This document shows, in pieces, positions 46,811-58,649 of a stretch of DNA of 64,000 bases (the stretch's first letter is position 1; each line of letters starts with the position of its first letter). The stretch comes from Hofstenia miamia. Its lineage: Eukaryota > Xenacoelomorpha > Acoela > Hofsteniidae. The translations under genes and the position numbers were made by a program. The DNA is taken from NCBI GenBank assembly GCA_900660155.1, contig CABFPE010000112.1, positions 609,996 to 673,995 of the forward strand. Direction: 5' to 3'. Under the pieces are notes generated by a model. That model searched no databases. It worked only from the letters and a program-made list of their open reading frames with translations, and was not told where the DNA came from.

Positions 46811-48873
46811 ATGATGTTCTATGAAAAACTATTTCTTGACTTGAACTCAGCTTTTGCTTCAAAATCTAACAATGCGCTTAGAAAAATTGTATATCCCAGA
46901 ATTCACGGGAAAATTAAGCATTTCGCCAGTGTTTCTCTAACTGTGCATTCGCGCGACCCTCTGATGTTGAGCCAATCCGATCTAATATCGTCAATTATTA
47001 GAAGTTCCGACAAAACTTACGATGTTTATCTTAATCCAGTTAAGTTTATTCCACTTCTCATTAAAAATGTTCTAACATGCAATAATTTCGGATTTGAAAA
47101 TTTGTTGGTGAAGCAAAACCAAAATTACCTTGTGGATTTCAGTTCGCCAAACATTGCTAAACCTTTTCACGTGGGTAATTTGCGATCTACATTGATAGGA
47201 AATTTTATTTCTAATCTCCTTTCAAAACGAGGGGATTCTGTTTTGCGAGTGAATTACCTTGGAGATTGGGGTACACAATTCGGCATATTGGCTGTTGGAT
47301 TAAGGCATAGTTCAGACATATTGTTTAGAAATTTCTGTTTTACGTTCAAAATACGGTATTGTTATAAATATTTTTGAAATCTACAACATTTTGCTGAACT
47401 ATGTTTTAAGGCGTTGGGGTAGTAGCGAAGAATTAGCGACAAAATCTTTAGAAAATCTGGTTCAAATCTACGTCAAAGGATGCCAAGAAATGACTCTCAA
47501 CTCAGAATTTAAAGCTGACGTCAATAATTTTTTAGAAAAGCTGGAAGCTGGTGAGGAAAACGCGTTTGGATTATGGAAAAAACTTAGAGAATTAAGTATT
47601 GAAAAATTTAATATAGAATATCAAAAACTAAACGTTAAATTTGATCAGATAGTTGGTGAAGGAGACTACCACGAACATGCGAAGTGCCTTATAAGTAAAC
47701 TACTAAACGATAATACAGCAACGTTCGATAATGAAGGAAAAATTGTGATTGAAAGGAAGGATCGTTCTATTACTCTTGCAAGATCCAACTCAACCCATTT
47801 ATATCTAACCCGGGATATCTGTGCGGCAGTTGAGCGCATGGACCAACACAACTTTGCACATATGTACTACGTTGTTGATAAAACACAAGAGGAGCATTTT
47901 AACGATTTGAAAACCTCTTTACAAGTAATGACCACTTTTTTAATTTTTTTTTGTTAGGTTCATTCTAATTGTATTCAATTAAGAGCTTAAAGAGTTGGTT
48001 AGAACTCCAATGTTTAGTTAATTATTGTGATAGTGTCCAATTTCCGTGCTAAGACGTCTGTGTTTTTATTTCGCTTGATAATATTTTTCAATTTGTTTCT
48101 TGTATATTCATTGGTTTTTTGTCTTCTAATGCTCTTGGTAGATTGAAAATTTGTGATTTGCATTTCGAATTTTTACGGATTGGTCATTACTGTAGGCAAT
48201 TGGTGCTGAACGTGTTGCAGATGCCGTTACTCATGTTCCCTTTGGAAGAGTACTTGGTATGAAAACTCGTCAAAACACAGCCATTCATATTAGTAGTATA
48301 CTAAACACCACTACGCAGTTGGTGCGAGACGCCCTCTCCAACGGTAAACACACAAGAGTTGAAAGTTCTGAGTTTGATTCCACTGCTGAAAAAATCGCGG
48401 TAAGTATGCTCATTCTACACGATTTCCTTCACAAGCGCATGAGTGATTATACATTCCAATGGTCGCATTTCAACAGCCTTCAAGGAGAAAACGCCTTTTT
48501 CTTGCAATACACCAACGCTCGACTGCGATCTCTTTTTAAGAAATATAAATTCAACGAATCAGCCGTCGACGTTCCTCATGACTTCGTTCTTGAGCAAAAC
48601 TCGGTTGCCGATCGTTCTCTTATTATGACGTGTCAGCATTTAATTGGCTGGCAAGACGCTGTCGAGACATCCAATGAGCATCTAGATCCGCACTACATCG
48701 CAATATATTTAATCAGACTTTGTCAATGTCTTTCTACTTTCTATTACAATGCTCCCTGTCACAGCGTCTCTCCCACTATTGCTCATCAGCGGCTTTCTGT
48801 ATTTGCAGCGGGCGCTCGTGTCTTACAAAATGGGATGTCACTATTGGGACTGCAACCCATCGATCGCTTGTAA
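46811..48873 (+). CDS. RARS2: Arginyl-tRNA synthetase, mitochondrial type (three coding exons)
   Basis: Class I synthetase that charges tRNA-Arg, here of the mitochondrial (RARS2) type. Proposed exons: 46811-47304, 47411-47924, 48196-48873, giving 561 residues, against about 578 in human RARS2 (recalled). An in-frame stop at 46805 supports the start at ATG 46811. Motifs in order: [20 protein letters not shown] (class I signature, HVGN for HIGH), [32 protein letters not shown], then [12 protein letters not shown] in the KMSKS position, [13 protein letters not shown] starting the anticodon-binding domain, and the C-terminus [14 protein letters not shown]. The second intron is a plain GT-AG of 271 bases. 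The first (106 bases) needs a GC donor to keep the family's length; GT alternatives would add residues. It lies 0.8 kb downstream of cofilin on the same strand. Confidence 0.92.
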
Positions 48874-49859
48874 ATATTTAAGTTTTATTATATTACTTTT
48901 GTACTGTTTGCAAAGATGTTCATTTTCCTTAATTTTTTTTACAGAATGTGTGCAATTCAATTTTTTTAAGAAATATATTTATTTTGTGTATATCGTTAGC
49001 ATTTGTCATAAGCTATTTTTACATAACTTCTTATTCACAGATGCAGAAGTAAGGTTTCGTTTAGAATGTATGAATTTAAAATTTTCCTAGCGTCTTGGCA
49101 CGCGGATTACTTCGGCAAAATAGTAACCTAAACCCAACTGGCACTTCCTTATTTTCATGCCCGTTGACCGGCCGGTAGATCTGTGTGGGTTTTATGGGAT
49201 ATCAATCTGACCGGTATACAACCGATGAGAGATATCTTCTAACTTCCAACATTGATTTGTTCCCAACTGAGCCTTTTAGTGTTTTTATATGAGTACAGAA
49301 ATGAATATAATATAAAAACAGTTAATTAAGTTGATATAGAAACAGATTAACGTAAATATGTACACATTTATTAATATAAATTGTTCATTGATTTCACTCC
49401 GTCGCTTTTTAGACGAGCGCTGTCTTGAGTTATAATACGCCCTTCAATTGAAAAGCGGTGCTATGACTCTGCTTTTACCGGTTCAACTATCTCTACCCAA
49501 CGGAGCAGGCCGAACCCAATTGTATAGTAAAAATTCTTAAAATTTTTTTACTTTTTTGTGTCATGTTGCTAAAACAGATATTTACACGTTCTTATACAAA
49601 CGAGATGTGTTCAAAGTGAACCATTTGACCTACGTTATTTACGAAATATTGCATACAATTCTATAAGAACAGATTGCTGGAATAATAGTGTTTAATACAA
49701 ATCGTACATCCAGGCACTTATCTCATTTTATTTGCCTAGACAACTAATTCGCCAGCTCTTTAAGTAATTACTCTGCTGTCTACATTCTCGTTGTACCTAG
49801 AAACAAGTTATTCATTTTATATATGTAGGGTTTGATTTCGACAGTAATTTAAGTTTGCA
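48874..49859. other. Gene-free stretch, partly GC-richer
   Basis: No exon recognised. 49080-49230 and 49430-49520 are noticeably GC-richer (GACCGGCCGGTAGATC near 49165), perhaps the 5' UTR of the LINE that follows. The frame at 48749-49090 overlaps the synthetase exon in another phase and is not a gene. Confidence 0.4.
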
Positions 49860-50139
49860 TAAACAATTGAATAGCATAATAAAAAATGGCAGTCTCAGTA
49901 AGGAATATCCCACGTTCTAATGCAGAAATTGTACAAACTAATCAAGGTGTACATTATGTTCACCTTGATATTAATGCTCTTACATTTAAATTATGTCTCT
50001 ATAATATATAAAGGAATTGACGCGCATTATTTCTGAAAATTTGAAAAACAAGCAAACTGCACAACTACTATTGCACTTGTAATAAAACTTTCCGTTTTCA
50101 TTAACACCAGCTATAATTTGACTATTGCAAATATATCTC

Positions 50140-51685
50140 CAAGATTAAGGAATAACCACCAACTATATTCTTGACATTTTCTGCAATCCTAACTTTCATA
50201 ACCTACTTCAAACATCTGTTTTTTACGTTAATGAGGCATGGTTTAGTCGAATATGATTTGTAAATGAAACCTATATACTATTTAGAAGGGATGTATTAGT
50301 AAACAACGCGTTAGAAGAATCTAAAGTAGAGTGGATTATTTTTAATCCCAATTCATTCAATTGCAAACTAATAAAAGTAATAACGCATCACATTTGAATT
50401 TAATAATTCCACTGAAATGCACTATGTAAAAGCCAATTACTAAATGTGGCCTATTATCTGCATATGAATTTGCTAGTATTTTACTCAACAACTACAAGAG
50501 GAATTATCACTTGTCTGTTCTAAAAATAATGACTTAGTACTGTTTGTTTTTAAACACATTCTATTATTGGCCTATAAAGCATTGTCTACTAGAATAAGAT
50601 CGTCCAGTAAGAGACAAATTGACCACATTGTATTAGTTGAGAACAGCAAAGCAGATATGAGGGAGGACATCACTTCTCAATGCGTATTCTCTAACCACTG
50701 CGTTACATCTATCAAATTGACACTTGCAATCATTGATTTGTGAAACAGGAAAAAATTAGGTTCATTTAATAATCTGAGAAATATCTTCAATTTCGCGGGT
50801 ATGAAATTTGCTATGTTAATACATGAGTGAGAAAATGAAATAATAAATTCTGACGTTTCTTTATCATCTAGAAAAGCATCTATGATCAATCCCTGTAGGA
50901 AGGTTTTGTCTGACATATCCCTATTGCAAATATGTTGTTGATCTCTTAAAGAACTTGCAAGGATTTTCAAAAATTTTATTCCCGACGTCGATTTTTCAAT
51001 AGAAAAATTGAAAGTGTCTATTTCAAACACGGTTTACACCAAAACCTATGAATCTATAAAACCCTCTATGACGATTTATTGCTGACTAAGCCTTTTTGTT
51101 TAAATCGCACTATTTCACTTTGTTGTAAAACATGTAATGAACTTGCCAATTGAATTATCACACCACTTATTTTGAAGCAAATCAATTTAGTTTTCCTCCG
51201 CTTATTGGTGTGCAATTAAAATGATTCAAATTTCTTGAGATGAAGAAAACATTCAATTTGGTTCTCGAACTAGCAAAAATGTTTACTCTTGCTAATGATA
51301 GATGCACCATCTTTGAAGTATTTGGATGTTTACCAGCCATTCGAAATAATGAATCATTACAATGCATTACAATTGCGTAGTTATAATTATCACAAAACAG
51401 CGTTAAATTTTATTATTATGTGACAATGTTTCTTATTATGAATGTTTATCAAATGCATTGGAGAACTATCTTTTAATTTTTAAAAAAACAGACTAAAAGA
51501 GATATGTTTCGCTCAACTTGAGCAATGTACGAAATTTCCCTTTAAATATGCATCATGTCATTAAAATATATAATGTGTATTTTATGTTGTTACTGACGCA
51601 TTAAGTGTAGTATTAGCAGCTTTTGTTGAGGTGTATAATTATGCCAATGTACTACACTTAATAAGAAATTCTATTCTATTCTAAC
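50140..51685 (+). mobile_element. LINE remnant with endonuclease piece and TTCTA tail
   Basis: Near 50220-50400 a frame reads FYVNEAWFSRI, stop, FVNETYILFRRDVLVN and ESKVEWIIFNPNSF. This matches the order of an APE endonuclease (E-A/T-W-F/L, Y-x-I-x-R-x-D, E-x-x-W-I/V). The middle is too decayed to read. At 51666-51685 the sequence ends in ATTCTATTCTATTCTA, a short terminal repeat such as closes many CR1/L2/Jockey-type LINEs. The endpoints are approximate. Confidence 0.5.
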
Positions 51686-51689
51686 TTTG

Positions 51690-52860
51690 ATTAGAGGTAA
51701 TTTGTGCTGATATATGTAGTCTTCTTTGGTGATCTTATGTATATACTTTTGATTACTTTTAAATTTTTGGGGATGGTTGATCTTACATTTTAATGTCATA
51801 ATTTAATCCACATTTTCCTAGGTGTTCTGATATTGATGATTAGTTTCGTGTTCTTTGATTCTTCTGCTTAGTTGTCAGCTATATTTTGATAAGAATAAAA
51901 TGATGTTAAATATTGAAAAAAACGAAGTTCATTGTGTTGAAAAATCAAACGATGAGCAACTAAGCTTACAAGCAAAAATAAAATTGTATACTTGTTATCA
52001 TCCAGTGACTTGTGAGTAGGGTCGATTTTAGAATCTCGAATCTTTTCAAGGCACATAGGCCTATCATTATAATAAGTGGAGTCACCACAAATAATCAACT
52101 GTTTTCCATGTATGAAAAATGAATTCTAGCAGTTTTATGTTATTGGATAAAAATCCGAAATTGATAGTTATTGTATATAGATATAGCATTAAGCATTCAA
52201 TGCTGATGTTATTAAATTAAAGAATGGAAAACCTTTCTCATTAATAATGTGGGAAGTTTATTTACCAACATGAAATAGCAACCTAATGAAGTTTGAATAT
52301 AAATTTTACGGAATACTAGAAAATAAAACTGTTAAAAAAATTTAGAACAATCCAATCAGCAGTGGGAGGTTAGCAACGTAATATCATTCAATTCCAACAG
52401 TTTGATGTTAGTAAAGATCATTTGCTAGACAACTTGGCTCAACCCCAATCACTCATAGTAATTTTTTGTAGAAATGTTTTTCAAATAGAAAATTATATTA
52501 TTTTCAATTATGCAGGAAACTGCACTATTCAATATCAAATCAACAAAATTTTAAAATTTCGAGTACTTGAAGGCCCTAATTTCATCAAAACTACATATTA
52601 GAACCAAGTGCTATAAAAAATTAATTTACAAAAAGAAACAGGAAAAACTGTTTTTTCATTTAATGTACAGATCTATGGAACAAAGTATCGTCTAAAATCC
52701 AAAGAAGTAACGTATTTGGATAGTCAAAGAATTCGGTAATCAAGTTATGTCAATTTACAAACTAAGTGAAAATATAGAAAAACAAAATTTACTTTACGCC
52801 TTAAATGTTTTTATACTTTTTGTAGTTTACAAAGACTTAGAAAAAATTCTTGTTGTTATT
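51690..52860. other. Gene-free AT-rich stretch
   Basis: No feature that I can support. Confidence 0.4.
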
Positions 52861-52951
52861 ATTATTATTGTTCACCATAAGAGATAAAAATATACTCCAT
52901 GCATGGTCGAATTACTTTTAAAACTGCCCTTTAATTAATATTTCATATTTA

Positions 52952-53363
52952 AGAGCCGTTACACCTCTCGAACAACCCATTTTTGACAGAAACCAAAAAA
53001 AACAAATCGTCGCAAACTGACGCTTAAATTAAACAATTTGATTGGCTAATATTAATATATAAAATAAACCTGTCGCACGAAGTTCATTTTTGAAAATTTT
53101 CATCCAAGCCGAAGTTATGGTAGAATTGTCGTGTAACTGCAGAAAAGGTAGATGTGTCCGTTGTAGTGGGTGTTATAGATGTGGATGCACTTGTGAGAAA
53201 CGTAGAAGAAACAATTCAACTACAAAAGGATCTAGTAAACGAAGACGACTACTGGATGTGGCCCCTGATCCTATCAACACGGTTTAGTTCTTACTGACAC
53301 TTTGATTTAAAATTATCTGTCATCTGGTAGAAAAAATGGGTTGGTCGAGAGGTGTAACGGCTC
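52952..53363 (+). mobile_element. Compact TTAA-flanked element encoding a Cys-rich basic protein
   Basis: 412 bp with inverted ends GAGCCGTTACACCTCTCGA at 52952 and its complement TCGAGAGGTGTAACGGCTC ending at 53363. Pairing continues inward through AACAACCCATTTTT versus AAAAAATGGGTTGG. TTAA is present on both sides (52948-52951, 53364-53367), as for piggyBac-group target sites, although the termini are not the usual CCC. It contains one uninterrupted small ORF filling much of its length. At 52869-52893 and 53466-53490 a 26-base direct repeat (TTCACCATAAG(A/T)GATAAAAAT) lies further out, so the element may sit within another repeat. Confidence 0.8.
53117..53287 (+). CDS. Small Cys-rich, basic protein inside the TTAA-flanked element
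   Basis: From ATG 53117, 56 residues: MVELSCNCRKGRCVRCSGCY, RCGCTCEKRRRNN, then SKRRRLLDVAPDPINTV. Nine Cys in 22 residues with C-x-C-x(4)-C-x2-C-x2-C-x2-C-x-C-x-C spacing suggest a metal-binding module. It is followed by two basic clusters like nuclear-localisation or DNA-binding tails. An upstream in-frame extension (non-ATG) exists to about 53090. piggyBac transposases end in a Cys-rich domain, so this could be a remnant of a transposase C-terminus kept in a deletion derivative, or an independent product. I do not recognise a specific family. Confidence 0.45.
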   Translation: MVELSCNCRKGRCVRCSGCYRCGCTCEKRRRNNSTTKGSSKRRRLLDVAPDPINTV

Positions 53364-53726
53364 TTAAATAGTTTCTAAAATATTTTTGTCATGTGTTAGT
53401 TTATAGATTTTGTATACATTCTATATATTGAATACATTTAAGCAATAAATTTGCTTTGACTCTTATTGTTCACCATAAGTGATAAAAATAGCAATTTGAT
53501 TAAAATCGTTTTAATCCAACCTAATTTCGCCATAGCCCAAGCTAGTAATTGTAATTAGTTTTGTAAATATTATTTTTGTATGTGTTTTTTGTGTTTTGTT
53601 CCTTTATTTCCATTGTTCGACGCTATTTAGAGTTGTAAACAGTATTTTATTTTGTTAAGAGCAACTCAAAATATAGATATTTCATATCATTTCATGTAAT
53701 TTTACAAGTTTCAAATCATGCGTTGA

Positions 53727-56050
53727 TTGGAAAAAAAATTGAAACTTGGTTTTGGAATTGTTCGGACTTTTGATTATTTCTATGTCAGAACATGTAGTAT
53801 TTGTGGCAAATATGATCATTCTAGAAAGGTATGCTTAATGAAAACATGTAGATACTACATGGGTAATCCCAAATATAAGAATTGGTCAGTAAAAAATGCT
53901 AAAGAAGTGCATAAATGCATCAACTGCGAAATTCAAAAACTCTTAAGAAATCCTATAATAACCACAGCGCTTTTTGCAAAGCGTGTACAATATTTAAAAA
54001 TCAACTACAGTTAACTACTTTGAAACATTGATTTTTAATAAATTTGTGTGCGAAAAAATTATACAATACACCAAAGTAAATGAAAAAATTGTAACTAAGC
54101 AAAATATATTAAAATTAAGAAAATTCCCATTTCTCAGTATAGAAGACATTCTTTGACAAATAAAATCAGTAGAGATGATATTTCTAAAGAAAATTCTGAA
54201 TTTAATGGTTGTGGGTTCGATTTAATATATGCGGAGTCTGATGTTTGATCAATTTAAGGTATTATAGTAAGAAACAATCATTTCAAACTTTTGAAGGAAA
54301 CTTATACAAAGAAATGTGCATTGCAAATCAAGCAACAAGCTTTATTATTATTATTGGTGATTATAAACAAAATTACTTAATATGTGAAATTGAAAAAAAA
54401 GAAAATTAACGATTTAATTGCTATCTTTAATAAATAAATTTTAAATTATATAATCAAGCGCATATCAATTTAAGTCTTTGATTGATTATATCATTACTGA
54501 TATCTCAAGTATTCATGCATACAAAGTTTTTGTAACAGCTGTTCTCATATCAGACCACTTGCTAACATATACAATATTTTACAATATAAAGACTCAAAAA
54601 GATTCACTGATATATTAAAATAAAACTGGAATTATTATTACTTTGGCACAACAGTGGATTAAAAAATTGTTTATAATTGATAATTGTACAAGTATTTCTC
54701 ATAAGTATTGTCCAGTTATAAAGATTCAAAAACACAATATAAGAAATGACAACAAAATGTGGATGATAGGGATATCCAAAGACAAGAAAGAATGCATTAG
54801 AAAAAGCATAAGGCTCTTTTTTCGTCAAAATAGTGCGAAAGCCAACTATATTCATAACATTAAGAAATAAACCCTCAACAAAATGCAATTTTTACAAAAA
54901 TCCTTTATTTCTAATTTTTAAATTTTCAAAAAGAAAAGACTAACCTCACTGAGTCTCGTCTTCGTCATGAGGACATCTTTTTGCCATGCTGGTCTTCTGG
55001 CCGACCAGCCGCTCTAGACGTGACTGTAATTAGTTTACTGCAGCCTTCGATTGTTTGTCTTGCAGGTACTAATGCTCCTCATGCTCTGGAAGTTTCAGAC
55101 AACCGAACGCTTACTAAATACGCAGAATCATGTTCATAGCTGTTGCTTGCTTGGATCTTTCTAAAGCTTTACATTCTAATTATCCAATATGAGATTTTCT
55201 ACAGTAGCAGAAGTTTGATAACAAGCTATTTGAAACATAGCTACCTGTTAGCAATGGCGTCCCTTCTTTTCAGTATGTATGTAAACGACATGAATACGAT
55301 AAGTGATTGTAATTTATAATTTAATATGCCAATGATATCTGCATATTCAACGATAATAAATCAATGAATTTAGCAATTGAATCTGTAGCACATAATTGCA
55401 ACAAATTGTCCACGTATTTCAACATTAATAAGTTACTCATAAATAAAAGTAAATCAGAATTTTGTAGTTTGCAACCCCATACGTCTAATTACGATGTTTC
55501 TGCGTTAACTCTGAATTTCAATAATGTTAAGGTTTCAACTGTGAGTAATTTTAAGTATTTAGGAGTATTTTTGACTCGAAGCCAAATTTCGAAAGTCACA
55601 TTAAACCAAGTCTGAAAACTGGCTATAAGAAGTGTCAATGATAATAATGAAATTACCAGTATGTGCTATAAATAAATTTTTGCATTCATTTACTATGGGC
55701 CACCTAAGTTATGCAAATATATTATTTACTGACCTAAACGATGTTTTTTTATAGAAAACTCGATATCCAATTAAATTGGGCACTAAAGGTTCAAAGGAAG
55801 ATTCTTCCCGAACTGAGCACCTTATTTTTAGGTCTACCTCTTTTCCATGAAATTACCACCTTATAACATAATTTCAATGCCTGGTTATATTCATAAACAG
55901 AATTCCAGATCAAAACACTTTAATTGTGTTAAATGCAGAAAAAAAATTTTGAAGCAATCATTCATTAATAATAATATGGATACAAATTCCAGAATAATGA
56001 TTATACAATATCTCGTTCTTGAAATCCTATAGTAATTTATCTCTAGCCTG
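53727..56050 (+). mobile_element. LINE with zinc-knuckle ORF1, endonuclease and RT remnants
   Basis: Pieces appear in LINE order. 53780-54010: a gag-like ORF1 knuckle, RTCSICGKYDHSRKVCLMKT then CRYYMG...HKCINCE. About 54330-54600: endonuclease parts IIIIGDYKQNYLI and VLISDHLLTYTIF. 54643-54870: linker QNSAKANYIHNIKK. 55250-55615: reverse-transcriptase parts LLFSMYVNDMNTISDC, FNINKLLINKSKSEFCSL and VSNFKYLGVFLT. To about 56040: a post-RT region. The YxDD box region is altered and there are several frame breaks. The copy spans most of a LINE but is inactive. Confidence 0.7.
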
Positions 56051-56575
56051 GTAGATTTATTATATATAGTATTTTATTCCATGTATGTAGTATTTGTATG
56101 TATAATTTGTTTATTTTATCACGCTATTCAAATGAATTTATTGTAATTTGGTTGTGAAACACGAGGTTTTTTCTCATGTATGGCCCTTCGAAATAATTGG
56201 AGTAGATTATTGTCTCGATTTAAGATAAAATAGAAACAAAGAATTCATCTGTACATTTCTAGTAAATTATTGGAATGATAATAATTTCATAATATTTAGG
56301 AAACTATTGTTTTCTATAGATTGTAATATACGTGCAACAAACGTTGTAATGAAAACATGCATAAATTTAAGCGTTTTGCTGTTTATTCTTTATTTTGAGG
56401 GCTCGTGTAGAAATACTAACCAAAATAAAATGTATACAAACCAGAATATTCACAAACAATAATAATTAACTCACCATTACCTAAGTTAGTTATTATTGTT
56501 AATATTTGTAGCTTGACATCTTTGCAAACATTCCATGTATATAAAGCACTTTGAAAATTATGATATACACATTGT

Positions 56576-56636
56576 GTTTCTAAATATCGCCGTATTTATT
56601 GTATATTACACATTAAATACGACGATATTTAGAAAC
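56576..56636. repeat. 23 bp hairpin
   Basis: GTTTCTAAATATCGCCGTAT plus TTA at 56576-56598 and its complement at 56614-56636 (one mismatch), with a 15-base loop. It has no coding context. Confidence 0.85.
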
Positions 56637-57606
56637 ACTTGAAAACTAAATAGAAACATTGAACTAAACAAAGTTATAGAAATTTATTATAATACAAACT
56701 TAGAGACATGCTAAAATAAGTATCAAAACTTCTGCCATCCATTTTACTGGTCAGCAAACAGATTTTGTTTTAGGCTGCCTTATATCGTCTCAAATTAGGA
56801 GCAATTCCATATAACTGTTTAATGTATTCTTTGAATATATATATTCGTAGTAAATGCATTTTTCCAAACCTTCGTTCTTTGCTCCTATATCATTTACAGT
56901 ATCAAGAAATTGGAAATGTGTGAGAAGCAATGTTTTTAAAAAATTACTTCCTGGAATCAATTGTTAATCTCAATTCTCAATACCTATAAAAATTCATGAG
57001 TATTGTCAGGTACGGAGTGTGTCTACTTAAAGATTCACTGAAATTTCACCTTCAAATAGTAGGATTGAAAACTAATGGAATTTTGGGCCAAAAATGATTC
57101 GACGTTGATTAAAAGCGAAAAAAATAAAATGCATCAGTTTGAAAATGTTGGCCATTTTTTTGAAAAATAGTATTTGTGGAATGACCCATATTATGAGGGA
57201 AACAGAAGTATTTGACTAGTTTAAGTTTTAAAACGCAATGAAATATAATTGAATTATATTTACTTTTCCAAAATAAAAACACTTTTTTGTTTTTTTATTT
57301 TATTTGCTTTTTATTAAACCTATAAGTATGTCAGATCATTTCGCAGGATTTTGTACAGTCATATTTCACAGTAATGATTAAACTCAGTAGTTGTCTTTTT
57401 AGAAAATTTCAAACAAATTTCACTTATTATCACAAACTGAATTTAAGATGATAGCTTTTATGCATTTGATAGTTCTATATATTCATTTGCACAAATTTTT
57501 AGTGTTATATACACTAGATTCATCATGAACTATTTCATTTTGATAAACAATGTGTATTTTCCAACACCTTAATTCTATAAATGAAACTCGAGTGTGAATT
57601 TCACTT

Positions 57607-57848
57607 GAAGACTACACGGGAAAAAGGGCATATATCACAGTCTTCCCATTTTGAGAAAATCAGAAATTAAAGTTCGAAACTCTTCTTAACAAATACAGGG
57701 CTCTTCTCCTTGCAATAAAATGAAACATATGCCCTTTTTAACAAAACAGTGATATTCGGGAAGACACTTTGGATCATGGTCTACTTAATGGCGACCATAA
57801 CTGAGAAAATCCCAAATTGTGACATACGCCTTTTTCCCTGTGGTCTTC
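57607..57848. mobile_element. Short inverted-repeat element (MITE-like), 242 bp
   Basis: The left end GAAGACTACACGGGAAAAAG is matched by the right end, read inward as GAAGACCACAGGGAAAAAGG, each followed by GCATAT/CGTATG and GTGATAT/CACA-type words. The flank ACTT occurs on both sides (57603-57606 and 57849-57852), a likely 4 bp target duplication. The interior has a further copy of the ATGCCCTTTTT word. No coding sequence. Confidence 0.65.
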
Positions 57849-58649
57849 ACTTATTTATGATGAAATTTCAATATGTGTGTTAGTCATTTAGTAAAAATTA
57901 CAAGATTTCATTATTTCCAATTACTGGATTCATTTTTAGGTGTGAAATGGTACTATAATCACTTTTCATAACAAACATGATATGAAAGCATCGACAACTA
58001 CGAAAATATTTGTTGTTAATTTGAAATCACAGTTGAATTTTCCCATTCCATTCTTCATGGTTCTCTGAGATATAATTTGATGCTGGAATGAATATTAAAT
58101 AGTTTTCTAAGTTTTGTCTATTGTGAGAGGTTCATAGAAAAGCTAGAGGATACACATTTTTGAAAAGTAAAAAAACTTACTTAAAATGAAGAAAAAGCAC
58201 ATGCATCACTAAAATCATTTGTTCATTAAGAAACTGGACATTTTTTATTCTCATATTATCATCACAAATTTGCTTTGTTGACTGTATACCTATATATTGT
58301 AAGCTGGTTGTTTATGTTTCCAGTTCCATTTAAATATATATTAAATTGTAAAAATTTGCCTTAGGAGCTTTATATAACGCATTCATTATTTTACAAAGGC
58401 CATTCTAGGCTTTAGGCACACTGATGTATTTGATTACAAGTTTCAGTTAATGGCGTTATTCAGAGTTGCCGTTGAGATTGGGTTTCCAATTGGGATTGGG
58501 ATATATATTCATTTATTGGATTTATAAAAATCCCAAATACATATGTAAAATTATATATCGTTAGATTACATTCATTGCTATGTGTAACGATGCACATTGT
58601 AATTTTGCAAATATGAATGGACTGTTTTCAGTAAATCGTTTTGGTCTAT

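Noticed and set aside
50677-51030. 117-codon minus-strand frame
   Set aside because: Lies antisense within a decayed LINE, with no recognisable domain and no repeat copy; kept out as probable shadow.
54950-55070. Locally GC-richer segment with CTTCTGGCCGACCAGCCG palindrome, considered as an RNA gene
   Set aside because: No tRNA or other known RNA layout; it falls inside a LINE between endonuclease and RT and is probably part of it.
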